Shown here in pieces: positions 42,620 to 51,447 of a stretch of DNA of 64,000 nucleotides (positions within the stretch are counted from its first letter, which is position 1; each line of letters opens with the position of its first letter). A program made the position numbers and the translations under genes. A model generated the notes under the pieces. That model worked only from the letters and a program-made list of their open reading frames with translations, ran no database searches and was not told where the DNA came from. Origin of the DNA: Lacihabitans sp. LS3-19 (GTDB lineage Bacteria; Bacteroidota; Bacteroidia; Cytophagales; Spirosomataceae); the NCBI RefSeq assembly GCF_024343575.1, contig NZ_RJUA01000003.1, positions 310,001 to 374,000 on the forward strand, in the 5' to 3' direction.

Positions 42620-43483
42620 TTAAAACAATTCTTCCACGTGTTTTTTGATGTTTGAAGCAATTTTAGCAGTGGGTAAATCATTGGAGTCACTTCCAAATGG
42701 GTCTTCAATTTCCTCAGCTATTAATTCTAAACTTGCCAAAACATAAAATATGAAAATTACAACGGGGATAGTATAATATCCTAAGCTAAAAACATAGCTA
42801 AACGGCAAGGTCATGACAAAAAAGAAAATAAATTTTTTTATAAAAGCACTGTAAGAATAGGGTATAGGTGTATTTTTTATCCTTTCGCATGCACCACAGA
42901 TGTCTGTCAAAGATTGAATTTCAGGATTAATGATAATCAATTGGTCTCCAGATATTTTTCCAGAAGTATGTAAATCATTAATTTTTTGGAAAATCATTTT
43001 TGCTATTTGATTGGGTCTATGTTTATGGTGGTCAATCTCTAAATCCAAACCTTCAAAAAGCATTCGGCTTGTTTCTTCATTGCTCAAGTGTTTTTGAAGA
43101 ATAGATGCATAACCCGGAATCATTCTTTTGAAATAGTTTCGGTCATTTTCTTCCTTTAAAATGGCAGATAGCTTTATTGCTAAATTTCTAGAGTTATTTA
43201 CTAATGCTCCCCAAAGTTTGCGACCTTCCCACCAACGGTCATAAGCCGTGTTTGTTCGATATGCAAGCAACAATGAGATTACAAACCCCAACATTCCATG
43301 CATAATATGAATGTTTTTCACATGGCTATTTTCGTTTAATTTCCAATATTCAATCTCTAAATAACCTACTATACCAGAGTATATACCGATTAGGGTCATT
43401 ATCGGCATTAATTGCCGAAAAGTATCTGATTTATGGAATCTAAAAATAAAAGTCAACCAATCTTTAGGGTTGTATTGTACCAT
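42620..43483 (-). CDS. Bestrophin-family anion channel
   Basis: A 287-residue membrane protein of the bestrophin (UPF0187) family. The conserved N-terminal region WLTFIFRFHKSDTFRQLMP and the WWEGRKLWGALVNNSRNLAIKLSA stretch near 84-108 are clear, followed by four main hydrophobic helices and a C-terminal acidic segment (AEEIEDPFGSDSNDL near 250) found in the family. Such proteins form pentameric chloride or anion channels. It is convergent with the exonuclease gene. Confidence 0.9.
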   Translation of the reverse strand: MVQYNPKDWLTFIFRFHKSDTFRQLMPIMTLIGIYSGIVGYLEIEYWKLNENSHVKNIHIMHGMLGFVISLLLAYRTNTAYDRWWEGRKLWGALVNNSRNLAIKLSAILKEENDRNYFKRMIPGYASILQKHLSNEETSRMLFEGLDLEIDHHKHRPNQIAKMIFQKINDLHTSGKISGDQLIIINPEIQSLTDICGACERIKNTPIPYSYSAFIKKFIFFFVMTLPFSYVFSLGYYTIPVVIFIFYVLASLELIAEEIEDPFGSDSNDLPTAKIASNIKKHVEELF

Positions 43484-43606
43484 TTTTGCTCTTTGTGTTA
43501 ATTGTTTTAAGGATATTTTTGTGGAATCAATTTACAACAAATTAGTGTTGATAAATGTTCTTTTAAAATTTCATTAAGGAATTAAGCTAAATTTTTTAAG
43601 ATTTTT

Positions 43607-44953
43607 TTATTGGGCTATAAACCAATCTAAATATTTATCAAGATGAGCACCTAGAAAATAAGGTAAGTTCAATAGTTTGTATTCCTTGCCTTTGTTGGTT
43701 TTTAAGGTGTCTATACTGATTTTTCCTCCAAAGAATCTTATAGCAAAGTTGTGGGTGCATCTATCCATAAATTCATGTAATGACCTTAATGTACCACTTG
43801 CCCCTGATTTTATTTCAATCGGTATCAATAAGTTTTTATAAGGATAGACAATGTCAATTTCTGATGAAGTTCCATGTTCTTCTCTTACCCAAAAATTTAT
43901 TTTTTTGTTTGGTAAATACGAAGTCGATTTCAACTCTTGCATTACAATTTGTTGAACAAGTTTTCCCCTCGAGCTATCATTCAAGTCTTTGATATTCAGT
44001 AGTTCTTTGTGCAAACCGAGCTGAAAATTGACCAAACCTACATCAAGAAAACTTAATCTTGGGCTTTTCTTGAAGTCAGGATATGTAGGAATACTGGTAT
44101 TTGTTGTAGGATACACCAATTCTAGAATCTTAGCCTTTTCCAATGCCGAAATAGCTTCTTTTACCTCTCTGCTTTTAAAACTCGATCCGCCGAAGTTATT
44201 CAATTTTATTCTGTTGTCCATCTCAAAAGGTGCGGTGTCCATAATATGCCTCAAAATCTCTCTTTGTGTATTATTTTGGGCGTATTTTTCAATGTCAGAT
44301 TTATATGCGGTTATTATAGCTGCATAAAGATTTACTACTCTGCTAAGATTCTGCTCATTTATGAATGTTGAAGTGATTTTGGGCATGCCCCCAATCATGG
44401 CATAGGTATGAAATTTTTGAAATATAGGTCCTAGTAGTTCATTTTTAATAGGTACTTCTTTGAGGATATTTAAAATAGTATCTGAATTTTCCCCTTTTAA
44501 AAACTCTTCAAAATTTAAGGGGTGTAGTTCCGCATATTCTATTCTTCCCACGGGTACTTTTTCCAAGTTTTCTAAGGCAAATTCTAACAAAGAACCTGAA
44601 ACTATCACATGAAAATGAGGATAGTCTTCACAAAAGTACCTCAAAGCTGAAAGCACACTAGGCTTTTCTTGTACCTCATCAATAAATATTAAAGTAGTCT
44701 TTTTTTTGTCTGATATTTTATTGCGAGCAAGAAACAAAAGTTGGATAGTAGTTTCCAAATTTTCTATGTTTTCAAATAGTTGCTTATCTGCATTTTTTTC
44801 AAGGTTGAAATACAGATATTGGTCGAATTTTTCACCAAAAAAATTAACAAGTGTTGTCTTGCCAACCTGTCTTGCTCCTCTTAGTATTAAGGGCATTCTA
44901 GAGTTGGAAGTCTTCCATTCCTCAAGAAAATTATATAAGTTTCTTTTTATCAA
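43607..44953 (-). CDS. AAA ATPase with DUF4143 C-terminal domain
   Basis: A protein of about 448 residues. The N-terminal AAA_14 domain has Walker A RGARQVGKTTLV near residue 26 and Walker B TLIFIDEVQEKPSVL near 87, with VIVSGSLLEFALENL after it. The DUF4143 domain (about 200-370) contains FLDVGLVNFQLG and WVREEHGTSSEIDIVYPYKN, a nuclease-like E-x-D-x-V motif common to the family. Function unproven; these are frequent, mobile, patchily distributed genes. No ATG lies near the N-terminus; a TTG at 44953 is chosen because an upstream TTG at 44980 overlaps the -7 box. It is preceded by an array of 33-base direct repeats. Confidence 0.82.
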   Translation of the reverse strand: MIKRNLYNFLEEWKTSNSRMPLILRGARQVGKTTLVNFFGEKFDQYLYFNLEKNADKQLFENIENLETTIQLLFLARNKISDKKKTTLIFIDEVQEKPSVLSALRYFCEDYPHFHVIVSGSLLEFALENLEKVPVGRIEYAELHPLNFEEFLKGENSDTILNILKEVPIKNELLGPIFQKFHTYAMIGGMPKITSTFINEQNLSRVVNLYAAIITAYKSDIEKYAQNNTQREILRHIMDTAPFEMDNRIKLNNFGGSSFKSREVKEAISALEKAKILELVYPTTNTSIPTYPDFKKSPRLSFLDVGLVNFQLGLHKELLNIKDLNDSSRGKLVQQIVMQELKSTSYLPNKKINFWVREEHGTSSEIDIVYPYKNLLIPIEIKSGASGTLRSLHEFMDRCTHNFAIRFFGGKISIDTLKTNKGKEYKLLNLPYFLGAHLDKYLDWFIAQ

Positions 44954-44977
44954 TGTTTTGAAAGTTATTTTTATGTG

Positions 44978-44985
44978 CAAATGTA
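44978..44985 (-). promoter_or_regulatory. Bacteroidota -7 box of the DUF4143 ATPase gene
   Basis: TACATTTG on the minus strand, a perfect TAnnTTTG. It lies in the position the next spacer of the adjacent 33-base repeat array would occupy. Confidence 0.6.
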
Positions 44986-44992
44986 TTAAAAA

Positions 44993-45113
44993 TGTTTCAT
45001 TGTATAGGCATTTTTTTATAAAAAATGTTTCATTGCATAGGTAATTTATCTATAATAATGTCTCATTGCATAGGTAGTTTTTGACATTTCTTGTTTCATT
45101 ATATAGGTAATTT
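44993..45113 (-). repeat. Four phased direct repeats (33-base period)
   Basis: Four copies of a 16-22 base core, on the plus strand TGTTTCATTGCATAGGTAAT plus TT in the full copy, begin at 44993, 45026, 45059 and 45092, exactly 33 bases apart. The 11-base spacers differ and are AT-rich. The copy nearest the gene is truncated and lies 7 bases from the -7 box. It is not a CRISPR, given only 11-base spacers. The rest of 45114-45322 contains only the peptidase terminator. Confidence 0.88.
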
Positions 45114-45190
45114 CATTTGTTTTTGAATAATCTATGAAGCGATTTAATACTTTTTAAAATCAAACTATAGATGTTGTTTTGTAAGATTGC

Positions 45191-45220
45191 AAAAAAAAAG
45201 CACCAGCAATTAACTGGTGC
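45191..45220 (-). terminator. Intrinsic terminator of the S9 peptidase gene
   Basis: GCACCAG and CTGGTGC form a 7-bp stem around CAATTAA. On the minus strand it is followed by nine T, about 100 bases after the stop of the peptidase gene. Confidence 0.82.
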
Positions 45221-45322
45221 AAATTTGCGGGAATTCTTTAGTAATTACGTAGCCCTTTTTCTATTTACCAATTAGGAAATGAGTTGGTTAGAAATTGAAA
45301 AATTGGCCACTTAAGTTATTTC

Positions 45323-47479
45323 TTACCTCAACAACCCCTCAGGCAATTCCTTCTCCAATAGATTCTTATAGATAAACTTAGTTTTCAAATTGTCAAAATG
45401 TAAGCCTTTGTTGCCTCCCCAGCCGTGTTTTCCGCCAGGGTAAAACATCATCTCGAAGTCTTTCTTTTTTTCTTCTAAGGCATCTATCAATTGTATGCTG
45501 TTTTGCAAATGAACGTTGTCGTCCATCGTACCATGTACTATCAATAATTTACCTTTGTAGTCATCCACATATTTCAATATTCCACCGTTTTCGTAGCCTT
45601 CAGGGTTTTCTTGAGGAGTATCCATAAATCTTTCCGTATAGGCACTATCGTACAGTTTCCAGTCTGTCACGCTGCCACCAGCCATACCGTGTGTAAATAC
45701 ATCGGAGCCTTTGGTTAAAGCCAAACAAGTCATATAACCTCCATAACTAAAGCCTGTTATGCAGATTTTTGTTGAGTCAGCTATTCCTTTGTTTATTAGT
45801 GATCTTACCATGGTTTTGTAGTCATCCAATTCCCATTTACCAAGGTTGCGGTGCATATAGTTCACGCCTTCTTTGCCAAAATGTCCGCTAGCTCTGTGGT
45901 CCAAAGCCACTTGGATTATACCTTCTCTAGCATACCACTGCGTCCTTGCTGACCAAGCCCAAGAATCGTAAACTGTTCCAGCATCTGGCCCGCCATAAAT
46001 ACTCACCAATACGGGGTATTTTTTGCCTGCAATCATATTTTCAGGGTAAATTATACTCATCGGAAGGTCAAATTTGCCATCATCACTTTTTACATATATC
46101 AGCTCAGGTTTGTTCATGGCATATTTATCCATATCTTCCCCTTTTGCCGAGCCTAAGTCTTTGATAATATTGCCTTTGTTGTCAATGATTGCCATTGCGT
46201 TAGGGTTGTTCATATTAGAGTAGGTCGTAACAAAATAGCTTAGATTTGGAGACGCCTCTATTCTTCTATGGTTAAAATTACCAAACGTCAATCTTTTTAG
46301 ATTTTTACCATCCAATCCAACACTATATAAATCAAAGCGTGCCGAATTTTCCATTCCTCTTGCATGGAAATACAAGACTCTGTTCTTTTGATCTATTCCA
46401 ATTACTTCTTTTACAGTATATTTTCCAGAAGTTATGTTGTTTTTGAATTTACCATCTATTCCATACAAATACAGTTGTTTCCAGCCAGTTTTGTCGCTGA
46501 TTATGATCATTTCTTTGCCGCCATCCAATATCGTCAAACGTTCATCTGCTCCGTCTATGTCAATCCATGTTTTTTGGGTTTCTTCATAAATCGCTTTCTT
46601 AGAGCCATTTTTGGGCGAAACATTGTAAAGTTTTAAGTTGTCATTGCCTCTGTTTATCCATTGTACCATAAGTCCCGAGCCATCTGACGTCCATTCTGGC
46701 CAACCAAAATATTGGTCTTCACGGTCTTCAAAATCCGCCCAAGTGGTTTTGTTGCCATCTGGATCTACAAATGCAATTTTAGCTGTCGGGTTAGGGTCAC
46801 CAGCTTTTGGGTAGCGAGTTTCTTCTATAAATCCATGTTGACCTACACTGCTATAAATTGGGAACATAGGAGTTTTAGACTCATCAAAACGCATATAAGC
46901 AAGGTTTTTGCTATCAGGACTCCACCAAAATGCTCTAAAAAGTGTTGGTCTGCCAAAAATTTCCTCCCAATACAACCAGGTAGCAAAACCATTCCTTGTA
47001 GTTTTTGAGCCATCAATAGTGATTTGGGTCTCGCGTTTGGTCTTTATGTTATAGGTAAAAAGGTTATTGTCTTTGGTGTAAGCGATATAATTGCTATCGG
47101 GCGAAAATGTCGCATTTTTTTCAACTGCCTCTGGGTCATTCGTTATTTTAGACTCACCTGCCGATGTGCTTAAATACAAATCTCCGTTTTTCAAAGTTAC
47201 TTTTTTACTTGGGCTCACTACTTTGATTACATCCATTTGGCTTGCGTCTTCTATTTGACCAGATTTTAAATTCAAGATTACATTTTTCATGCCTTCATTT
47301 GGCGAAGGTTTCATGTAAATCAAGATTTTATCATCGCTCAACCACTTGTTTATCGTAGGTAATGCTTGAAGGAAATTGTCAGGTGTTTTGTTGGCAATCA
47401 ATAAATTGCTTTCAATCGTTTGTTTTTGAGCAAAAAGGGAGGAGCTAAGACCTAAAAATAATACAATGGCTTTCTTCAT
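45323..47479 (-). CDS. Exported DPP-IV-type serine peptidase (S9)
   Basis: A 718-residue enzyme with a signal peptide (residues 1-18, ending LFAQ). The N-terminal DPPIV_N beta-propeller (about 80-430) precedes an alpha/beta hydrolase domain with the catalytic triad: Ser in GFSYGGYMT (about 577), Asp in VHGTMDDNVH (about 653) and His in GGKHGWGG (about 685). It removes N-terminal dipeptides, usually X-Pro, from peptides in the periplasm or on the surface. The ATG at 47479 is used; a longer frame starts at 47533 but lacks a signal peptide at its own N-terminus. It is divergent from the TraB gene and has its own -7 box. Confidence 0.9.
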   Translation of the reverse strand: MKKAIVLFLGLSSSLFAQKQTIESNLLIANKTPDNFLQALPTINKWLSDDKILIYMKPSPNEGMKNVILNLKSGQIEDASQMDVIKVVSPSKKVTLKNGDLYLSTSAGESKITNDPEAVEKNATFSPDSNYIAYTKDNNLFTYNIKTKRETQITIDGSKTTRNGFATWLYWEEIFGRPTLFRAFWWSPDSKNLAYMRFDESKTPMFPIYSSVGQHGFIEETRYPKAGDPNPTAKIAFVDPDGNKTTWADFEDREDQYFGWPEWTSDGSGLMVQWINRGNDNLKLYNVSPKNGSKKAIYEETQKTWIDIDGADERLTILDGGKEMIIISDKTGWKQLYLYGIDGKFKNNITSGKYTVKEVIGIDQKNRVLYFHARGMENSARFDLYSVGLDGKNLKRLTFGNFNHRRIEASPNLSYFVTTYSNMNNPNAMAIIDNKGNIIKDLGSAKGEDMDKYAMNKPELIYVKSDDGKFDLPMSIIYPENMIAGKKYPVLVSIYGGPDAGTVYDSWAWSARTQWYAREGIIQVALDHRASGHFGKEGVNYMHRNLGKWELDDYKTMVRSLINKGIADSTKICITGFSYGGYMTCLALTKGSDVFTHGMAGGSVTDWKLYDSAYTERFMDTPQENPEGYENGGILKYVDDYKGKLLIVHGTMDDNVHLQNSIQLIDALEEKKKDFEMMFYPGGKHGWGGNKGLHFDNLKTKFIYKNLLEKELPEGLLR

Positions 47480-47571
47480 AGATTTGTTGATTAATGTTTG
47501 GGTAAAAATAAGGGCAAACTTTATTAATTTCAAAAATGAGGTGGGGATTTTGTCTTTTTTGTTGTTTTTTG

Positions 47572-47579
47572 CAAATCTA
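47572..47579 (-). promoter_or_regulatory. Bacteroidota -7 box for the S9 peptidase gene
   Basis: TAGATTTG on the minus strand, a perfect TAnnTTTG, 92 bases before the ATG at 47479. Confidence 0.45.
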
Positions 47580-47674
47580 TTAACAGAATCTGCTTTTTTT
47601 TGGAGATTTTTAATAAAAACCAGATAAAAAGTTCATTCCTTCTGAATTGAAGAAATTGATTGAAATTAAAAAAT

Positions 47675-48520
47675 ATGAATAAAATTATTGTAGTCTTAAT
47701 GTTTGCCTATGGAAGTGTATTTTCGCAGGAAAGAGCACTTTTATTTGAGATTTCTGGAAATGAATTAATGAAACCGTCTTATATTTTTGGTACTTTTCAT
47801 TTACTGTGCAAAGACCAATTTGGGCTTTCAGACAATTTGAAATCAAAAATAGAAAATTCTCAACAATTGGTTTTGGAGCTGGATATGGATGACCCCAAAA
47901 TGATGATGTCCATGATGAATGGCATGAAAATGAAGGGTGATTCAAGTATAAAAGATCTTTTGGAACCTGCAAAATACGATTTTGTAAATTCTTATTTTCA
48001 AGATTCTTTAAAAATGCCTTTGAAAATGATGGAAAAGGTAAAACCAATGATGCTGTATTCAATGCTCATGCCGAAGCTTTTGGGTTGTGAGGCTGTTTCT
48101 CTTGAAATGGAATTGGTTGCTTTAGCAAAAAAACAAAAAATGGAAGTTTTGGGTTTAGAAACTTCAGCGTTTCAGATGGCAATTTTTGATAAAATTTCTT
48201 ACAAAATCCAAGCTAAAATGTTGTATGAAACAATTGAAAATTCAGACAAAAGTAGAAAAGAATTGCATGAGTTGATGGATGCTTATGTCTCCAAAGATTT
48301 TCTTAAAATGCAGCAACTTATTGAAGATTCTTCGGATTCTTTTGAAGGATTGGAGGATGAACTTTTGAAAGACCGTAATCTTGATTGGATTGACAAAATA
48401 GAAACTTTTGCAAAAGAAAAGGCGACGTTTTTTGCTGTAGGAGCAGGCCATTTATTGGGAGAAGAAGGGGTTTTAAGTCTTTTGAAAAAAAAGGGTTATA
48501 TTATTAAATCAATAGAGTAA
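47675..48520 (+). CDS. TraB/GumN-family protein
   Basis: A 281-residue exported protein with a signal peptide (1-18, ending FSQ). TraB/GumN hallmarks are SYIFGTFHLL near residue 33 (GTxH), LVLELDMDD near 65, and AVGAGHLLGEEGVLSLLKKKGY at the C-terminus (GxxHLxGxxGxxxxLxxxGY). The family is thought to be a metal-dependent hydrolase or protease-related; some bacterial members act in polysaccharide or pheromone pathways, but the activity is unproven. The ATG at 47675 begins the signal peptide; an earlier TTG at 47660 is unlikely. The lipoprotein gene starts 2 bases after its stop. Confidence 0.88.
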   Translation: MNKIIVVLMFAYGSVFSQERALLFEISGNELMKPSYIFGTFHLLCKDQFGLSDNLKSKIENSQQLVLELDMDDPKMMMSMMNGMKMKGDSSIKDLLEPAKYDFVNSYFQDSLKMPLKMMEKVKPMMLYSMLMPKLLGCEAVSLEMELVALAKKQKMEVLGLETSAFQMAIFDKISYKIQAKMLYETIENSDKSRKELHELMDAYVSKDFLKMQQLIEDSSDSFEGLEDELLKDRNLDWIDKIETFAKEKATFFAVGAGHLLGEEGVLSLLKKKGYIIKSIE

Positions 48521-48522
48521 TT

Positions 48523-49203
48523 ATGAAAGCATTTTTGTTATTTCTAGTTTTAGGAGGATTGATGGGGAGTTGTGTTAAAACACCCGTTTCGGGAAATTTA
48601 GACACGAATAAATTCAGCTATTTGGCCTTGGGCGATAGCTACACCATAGGCGAAAGTGTGAAAAATTCGGAAAGATGGCCAGTACAATTGGTAGCCAAAC
48701 TTAAAGAAAAGAATATTGATTTTTCAGAACCGAAAATCATAGCCAAAACTGGTTGGACCACAGACGAACTTATTGCGGCAATTAGCAAAGAATCCATCAA
48801 TCAAAAATTTGACATGGTTTCGCTTTTGATTGGTGTAAATAATCAATACAGGGGTAGAAGCTCTGCGGTATTTGTTGAGGAATTTAAAAGCCTTTTGCAG
48901 CAAGCTATCGGGTTTTCCAAAAATGGCAAAAAAGGTGTTTTTGTTGTTTCGATTCCTGATTGGGGTGTTACGCCTTTTGCGAGTGGTAGAGATAAAGAAA
49001 GTATAGCTAAACAAATTGACGAGTTTAATAGCCTTTCCAAGTCTGTATGTGAGAAAGAAGGAATTGTTTATGTAGATATTACGGACATTTCAAGGATTCC
49101 TGATCCTAGCTTAATCGCTTCTGATGGGCTCCATCCTTCAGGAAATATGTATGCTAAATGGGTGGAAAGAATTTTCCCAACTATAATCAAAAACTATGAA
49201 TGA
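48523..49203 (+). CDS. SGNH/GDSL-hydrolase lipoprotein
   Basis: A 226-residue lipoprotein (signal to Cys17 in LMGSC). The SGNH motifs are ALGDSYTIGE near residue 36 (block I, catalytic Ser), LLIGVNNQYRG near 107 (block III Asn) and SDGLHPSGNMYAKW near 206 (block V Asp-x-x-His). Members are esterases or lipases on varied substrates, here at the membrane surface. It is in a tight run with the TraB gene (2-base gap) and overlaps kynU by 8 bases. Confidence 0.9.
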   Translation: MKAFLLFLVLGGLMGSCVKTPVSGNLDTNKFSYLALGDSYTIGESVKNSERWPVQLVAKLKEKNIDFSEPKIIAKTGWTTDELIAAISKESINQKFDMVSLLIGVNNQYRGRSSAVFVEEFKSLLQQAIGFSKNGKKGVFVVSIPDWGVTPFASGRDKESIAKQIDEFNSLSKSVCEKEGIVYVDITDISRIPDPSLIASDGLHPSGNMYAKWVERIFPTIIKNYE

Positions 49204-50449
49204 GCCGAGGTCGTATTTTCTTGAAAAAGCCCTAAAATTAGACGTAAACGATAGTCTTTCTGCCTTTAAAGATAGGTTTGTTTTCAATGAAAATGAAGTT
49301 TATTTTGATGGAAATTCTTTAGGCCGATTGCCAAAAGAAACGCAGAAGGTTTTAGATAAAACTATTCAGAGTGAATGGGGGAAAGACTTAATAAGAAGTT
49401 GGGAGAATAAATGGATAGATTTGCCCAGGCAAACTGCTGTTAAAATAGCCGAGTTGCTTGGAGTTTCTTCAGAAGAAGTTTGTGTGGCTGACAATACCTC
49501 TACTAATCTTTATAAATTGGCTTTTGGAGCATTAAAATTTCAAAAAAATAGAAAAATAATCATTACGGATGAATTGAATTTTCCGACCGATCAATATATT
49601 CTTGAAGGCCTAATTGAACAAAGTTTTCCTAATCATCAATTGGTCAAACTAAAATCCGATAATGATGGGCAATGTGTTGATATTGAGTCTATTTTGTCCG
49701 CAATAAATTCCGAAGTTGCCTTGGTTTGTCTCTCCCATGTCTTGTACAAAAGTGCCCATATTTATGACATGAAAACTATAAATGCCCATGCCGAAAAGGC
49801 AGGAGTATTGGTATTGTGGGATTTGAGTCATAGTGCTGGTGCAATTCCTTTAGATTTAAAAGCTTTAGGTTGTAAAATGGCTGTTGGATGCACTTATAAG
49901 TTCTTGAATGGTGGGCCAGGTTCATCTGCATTTTTATATTTAGACAAAGATTTAATTACAAAATTTCAAAATCCTATTGCTGGATGGTTTTCTCACGAAA
50001 GACCGTTTGATTTTGAAGCTAAATTTACCGCAAAAAATAGTATTGATAAATTTGCAACTGGTACACCAAATGTTCTTTCATTAGTTGGTATTATTCCTGG
50101 AGTGGATTTACTTTTAGAAGCAGAAATGGAGGCTTTAAGAGAAAAAAGCCTCAGCCTTTCTTCTTATTTTATCGAGCTTTATAATTTGTTTTTAAAAGAT
50201 ATCGGTTTTGAATTGAAAAGCCCTATCAAAGACAGCCAAAGAGCGTCTCATGTGACTATTTCTCATGAAAGTGCTACATATATTATGAAATATTTAGAAA
50301 TACCTGAAAAAAACGGTAGAGTATTTATTCCCGATTTCAGACCTCCAAATTATATTAGAATTGGCTTGGCTCCTTTGTATAATTCATACAGAGAAGTATT
50401 TCTATTCGTTGAAAGACTGGTTGAGATAATAGGACAAAAAGAAAGTTGA
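49196..50449 (+). CDS. kynU: Kynureninase
   Basis: A 417-residue PLP enzyme that cleaves kynurenine to anthranilate and alanine (or 3-hydroxykynurenine to 3-hydroxyanthranilate). The N-terminal FDGNSLGRLPKET motif, the PLP region LWDLSHSAGAIPLDL near 205 and the Schiff-base lysine at about 235 (CTYKFLNGGPG) match the family. No tryptophan dioxygenase or other kyn gene is nearby. It overlaps the GDSL gene by 8 bases, so it is expressed with it, an unusual pairing. A possible role is NAD synthesis or tryptophan catabolism. Confidence 0.94.
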   Translation: MNEPRSYFLEKALKLDVNDSLSAFKDRFVFNENEVYFDGNSLGRLPKETQKVLDKTIQSEWGKDLIRSWENKWIDLPRQTAVKIAELLGVSSEEVCVADNTSTNLYKLAFGALKFQKNRKIIITDELNFPTDQYILEGLIEQSFPNHQLVKLKSDNDGQCVDIESILSAINSEVALVCLSHVLYKSAHIYDMKTINAHAEKAGVLVLWDLSHSAGAIPLDLKALGCKMAVGCTYKFLNGGPGSSAFLYLDKDLITKFQNPIAGWFSHERPFDFEAKFTAKNSIDKFATGTPNVLSLVGIIPGVDLLLEAEMEALREKSLSLSSYFIELYNLFLKDIGFELKSPIKDSQRASHVTISHESATYIMKYLEIPEKNGRVFIPDFRPPNYIRIGLAPLYNSYREVFLFVERLVEIIGQKES

Positions 50450-50463
50450 AATTTTAAAAAACC

Positions 50464-51399
50464 TTACTTATTTTTCTTGCCACCAAAAAGGGAGAAATGA
50501 ACATACCGCTTAGGGTTTTCTTTCATGTCTGCCAGTAGTTTGTTTAAACTGGCCGCAGTTTTATCCAAATTTACATACAAAGAATCGTTGCTGGTTAACT
50601 TTCCTAAAGTACCGTCTCCAGCATTTATGCCGTTCACAACTTTGTGTAAATCAGATATAGTTGAATTAAGAGAATTTACTGTTTTGCTCAATTTTAAATG
50701 ACTCAAAGTATCTGTAAAACTCCCAGTTTTTTCTAAAATTGGCTTTAATTGTTGGTCTAAACTTTTCGTAAGTGTATTTAGATTATTGGTCAATAAAGCA
50801 GCATTGGTAGTTATTTCATTAAGATTTTTCGAGTTGCTAGCTATTATACCATTAACACCAACTGTAGTGGTCGTTGCGTTGGCCATCAAGACTTTTAATG
50901 CCTGACCAGTGTTTGCAAAATCATTGACTATTTTATTTAAACTCAATGTCAAAGAGTCTACATTGTTTAGTGTCGGATCTAATCTATCTTGCATTAATTG
51001 AACCAAACCTTGCTCTACTAAACCTTTTATTTCCGAACCTCCTGCCAATTTTTCACCTGGCTTAATTTTGAGTTTCAATAATTTTCCACCAATTAAACCA
51101 TCGTCTGCCAAGTATATTATAGTGTTTTTTGAAAGCTTAACATCCTTTTTTATAGACAGTTGTACATTTACGATGTCTTTTTCATAATCTGGTTTTAATC
51201 CTAAAACTCTGCCTACTACTACACCATTATAGGTTACAGGATTTGAAACCTCCAATCCGTATACATCTTTATAATAGACGTGATAGTCTTCAGTTGTAGA
51301 AAATAAATCAGAACCTTTTAGATAATTAAATCCAAAATACAAGATTGCTAATCCAACTAATCCTAATAAACCTACTTTTGCCTCTCTTTTAAAATCCAT
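50464..51399 (-). CDS. MlaD/MCE-family lipid-transport protein
   Basis: A 311-residue protein with a single N-terminal membrane helix (about 9-26) and the MlaD/MCE domain (about 38-115: YYKDVYGLEVSNPVTYNGVVVGRV). The long C-terminal part (120-300) is rich in Leu, Asn and Ser and is predicted helical or coiled-coil. MCE proteins form rings or tunnels that move lipids between the inner and outer membranes. Its neighbours are an amidase and, divergently, LptD, all envelope genes. It lies 48 bases after the amidase gene on the same strand, so the two are probably co-transcribed. Confidence 0.87.
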   Translation of the reverse strand: MDFKREAKVGLLGLVGLAILYFGFNYLKGSDLFSTTEDYHVYYKDVYGLEVSNPVTYNGVVVGRVLGLKPDYEKDIVNVQLSIKKDVKLSKNTIIYLADDGLIGGKLLKLKIKPGEKLAGGSEIKGLVEQGLVQLMQDRLDPTLNNVDSLTLSLNKIVNDFANTGQALKVLMANATTTTVGVNGIIASNSKNLNEITTNAALLTNNLNTLTKSLDQQLKPILEKTGSFTDTLSHLKLSKTVNSLNSTISDLHKVVNGINAGDGTLGKLTSNDSLYVNLDKTAASLNKLLADMKENPKRYVHFSLFGGKKNK

Positions 51400-51447
51400 C
51401 TTTTCTTTTTTTTCAAAAACAACCTAACGGTCGGCAATTTACTAATT

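Noticed and set aside
44706-45044. Rightward frame across the 33-base repeats
   Set aside because: It is the antisense of the ATPase gene and runs through the repeats by chance, with no start context.
44993-45113. Possible CRISPR array
   Set aside because: Four repeats with only 11-base AT-rich spacers, no cas genes; better explained as promoter operators.
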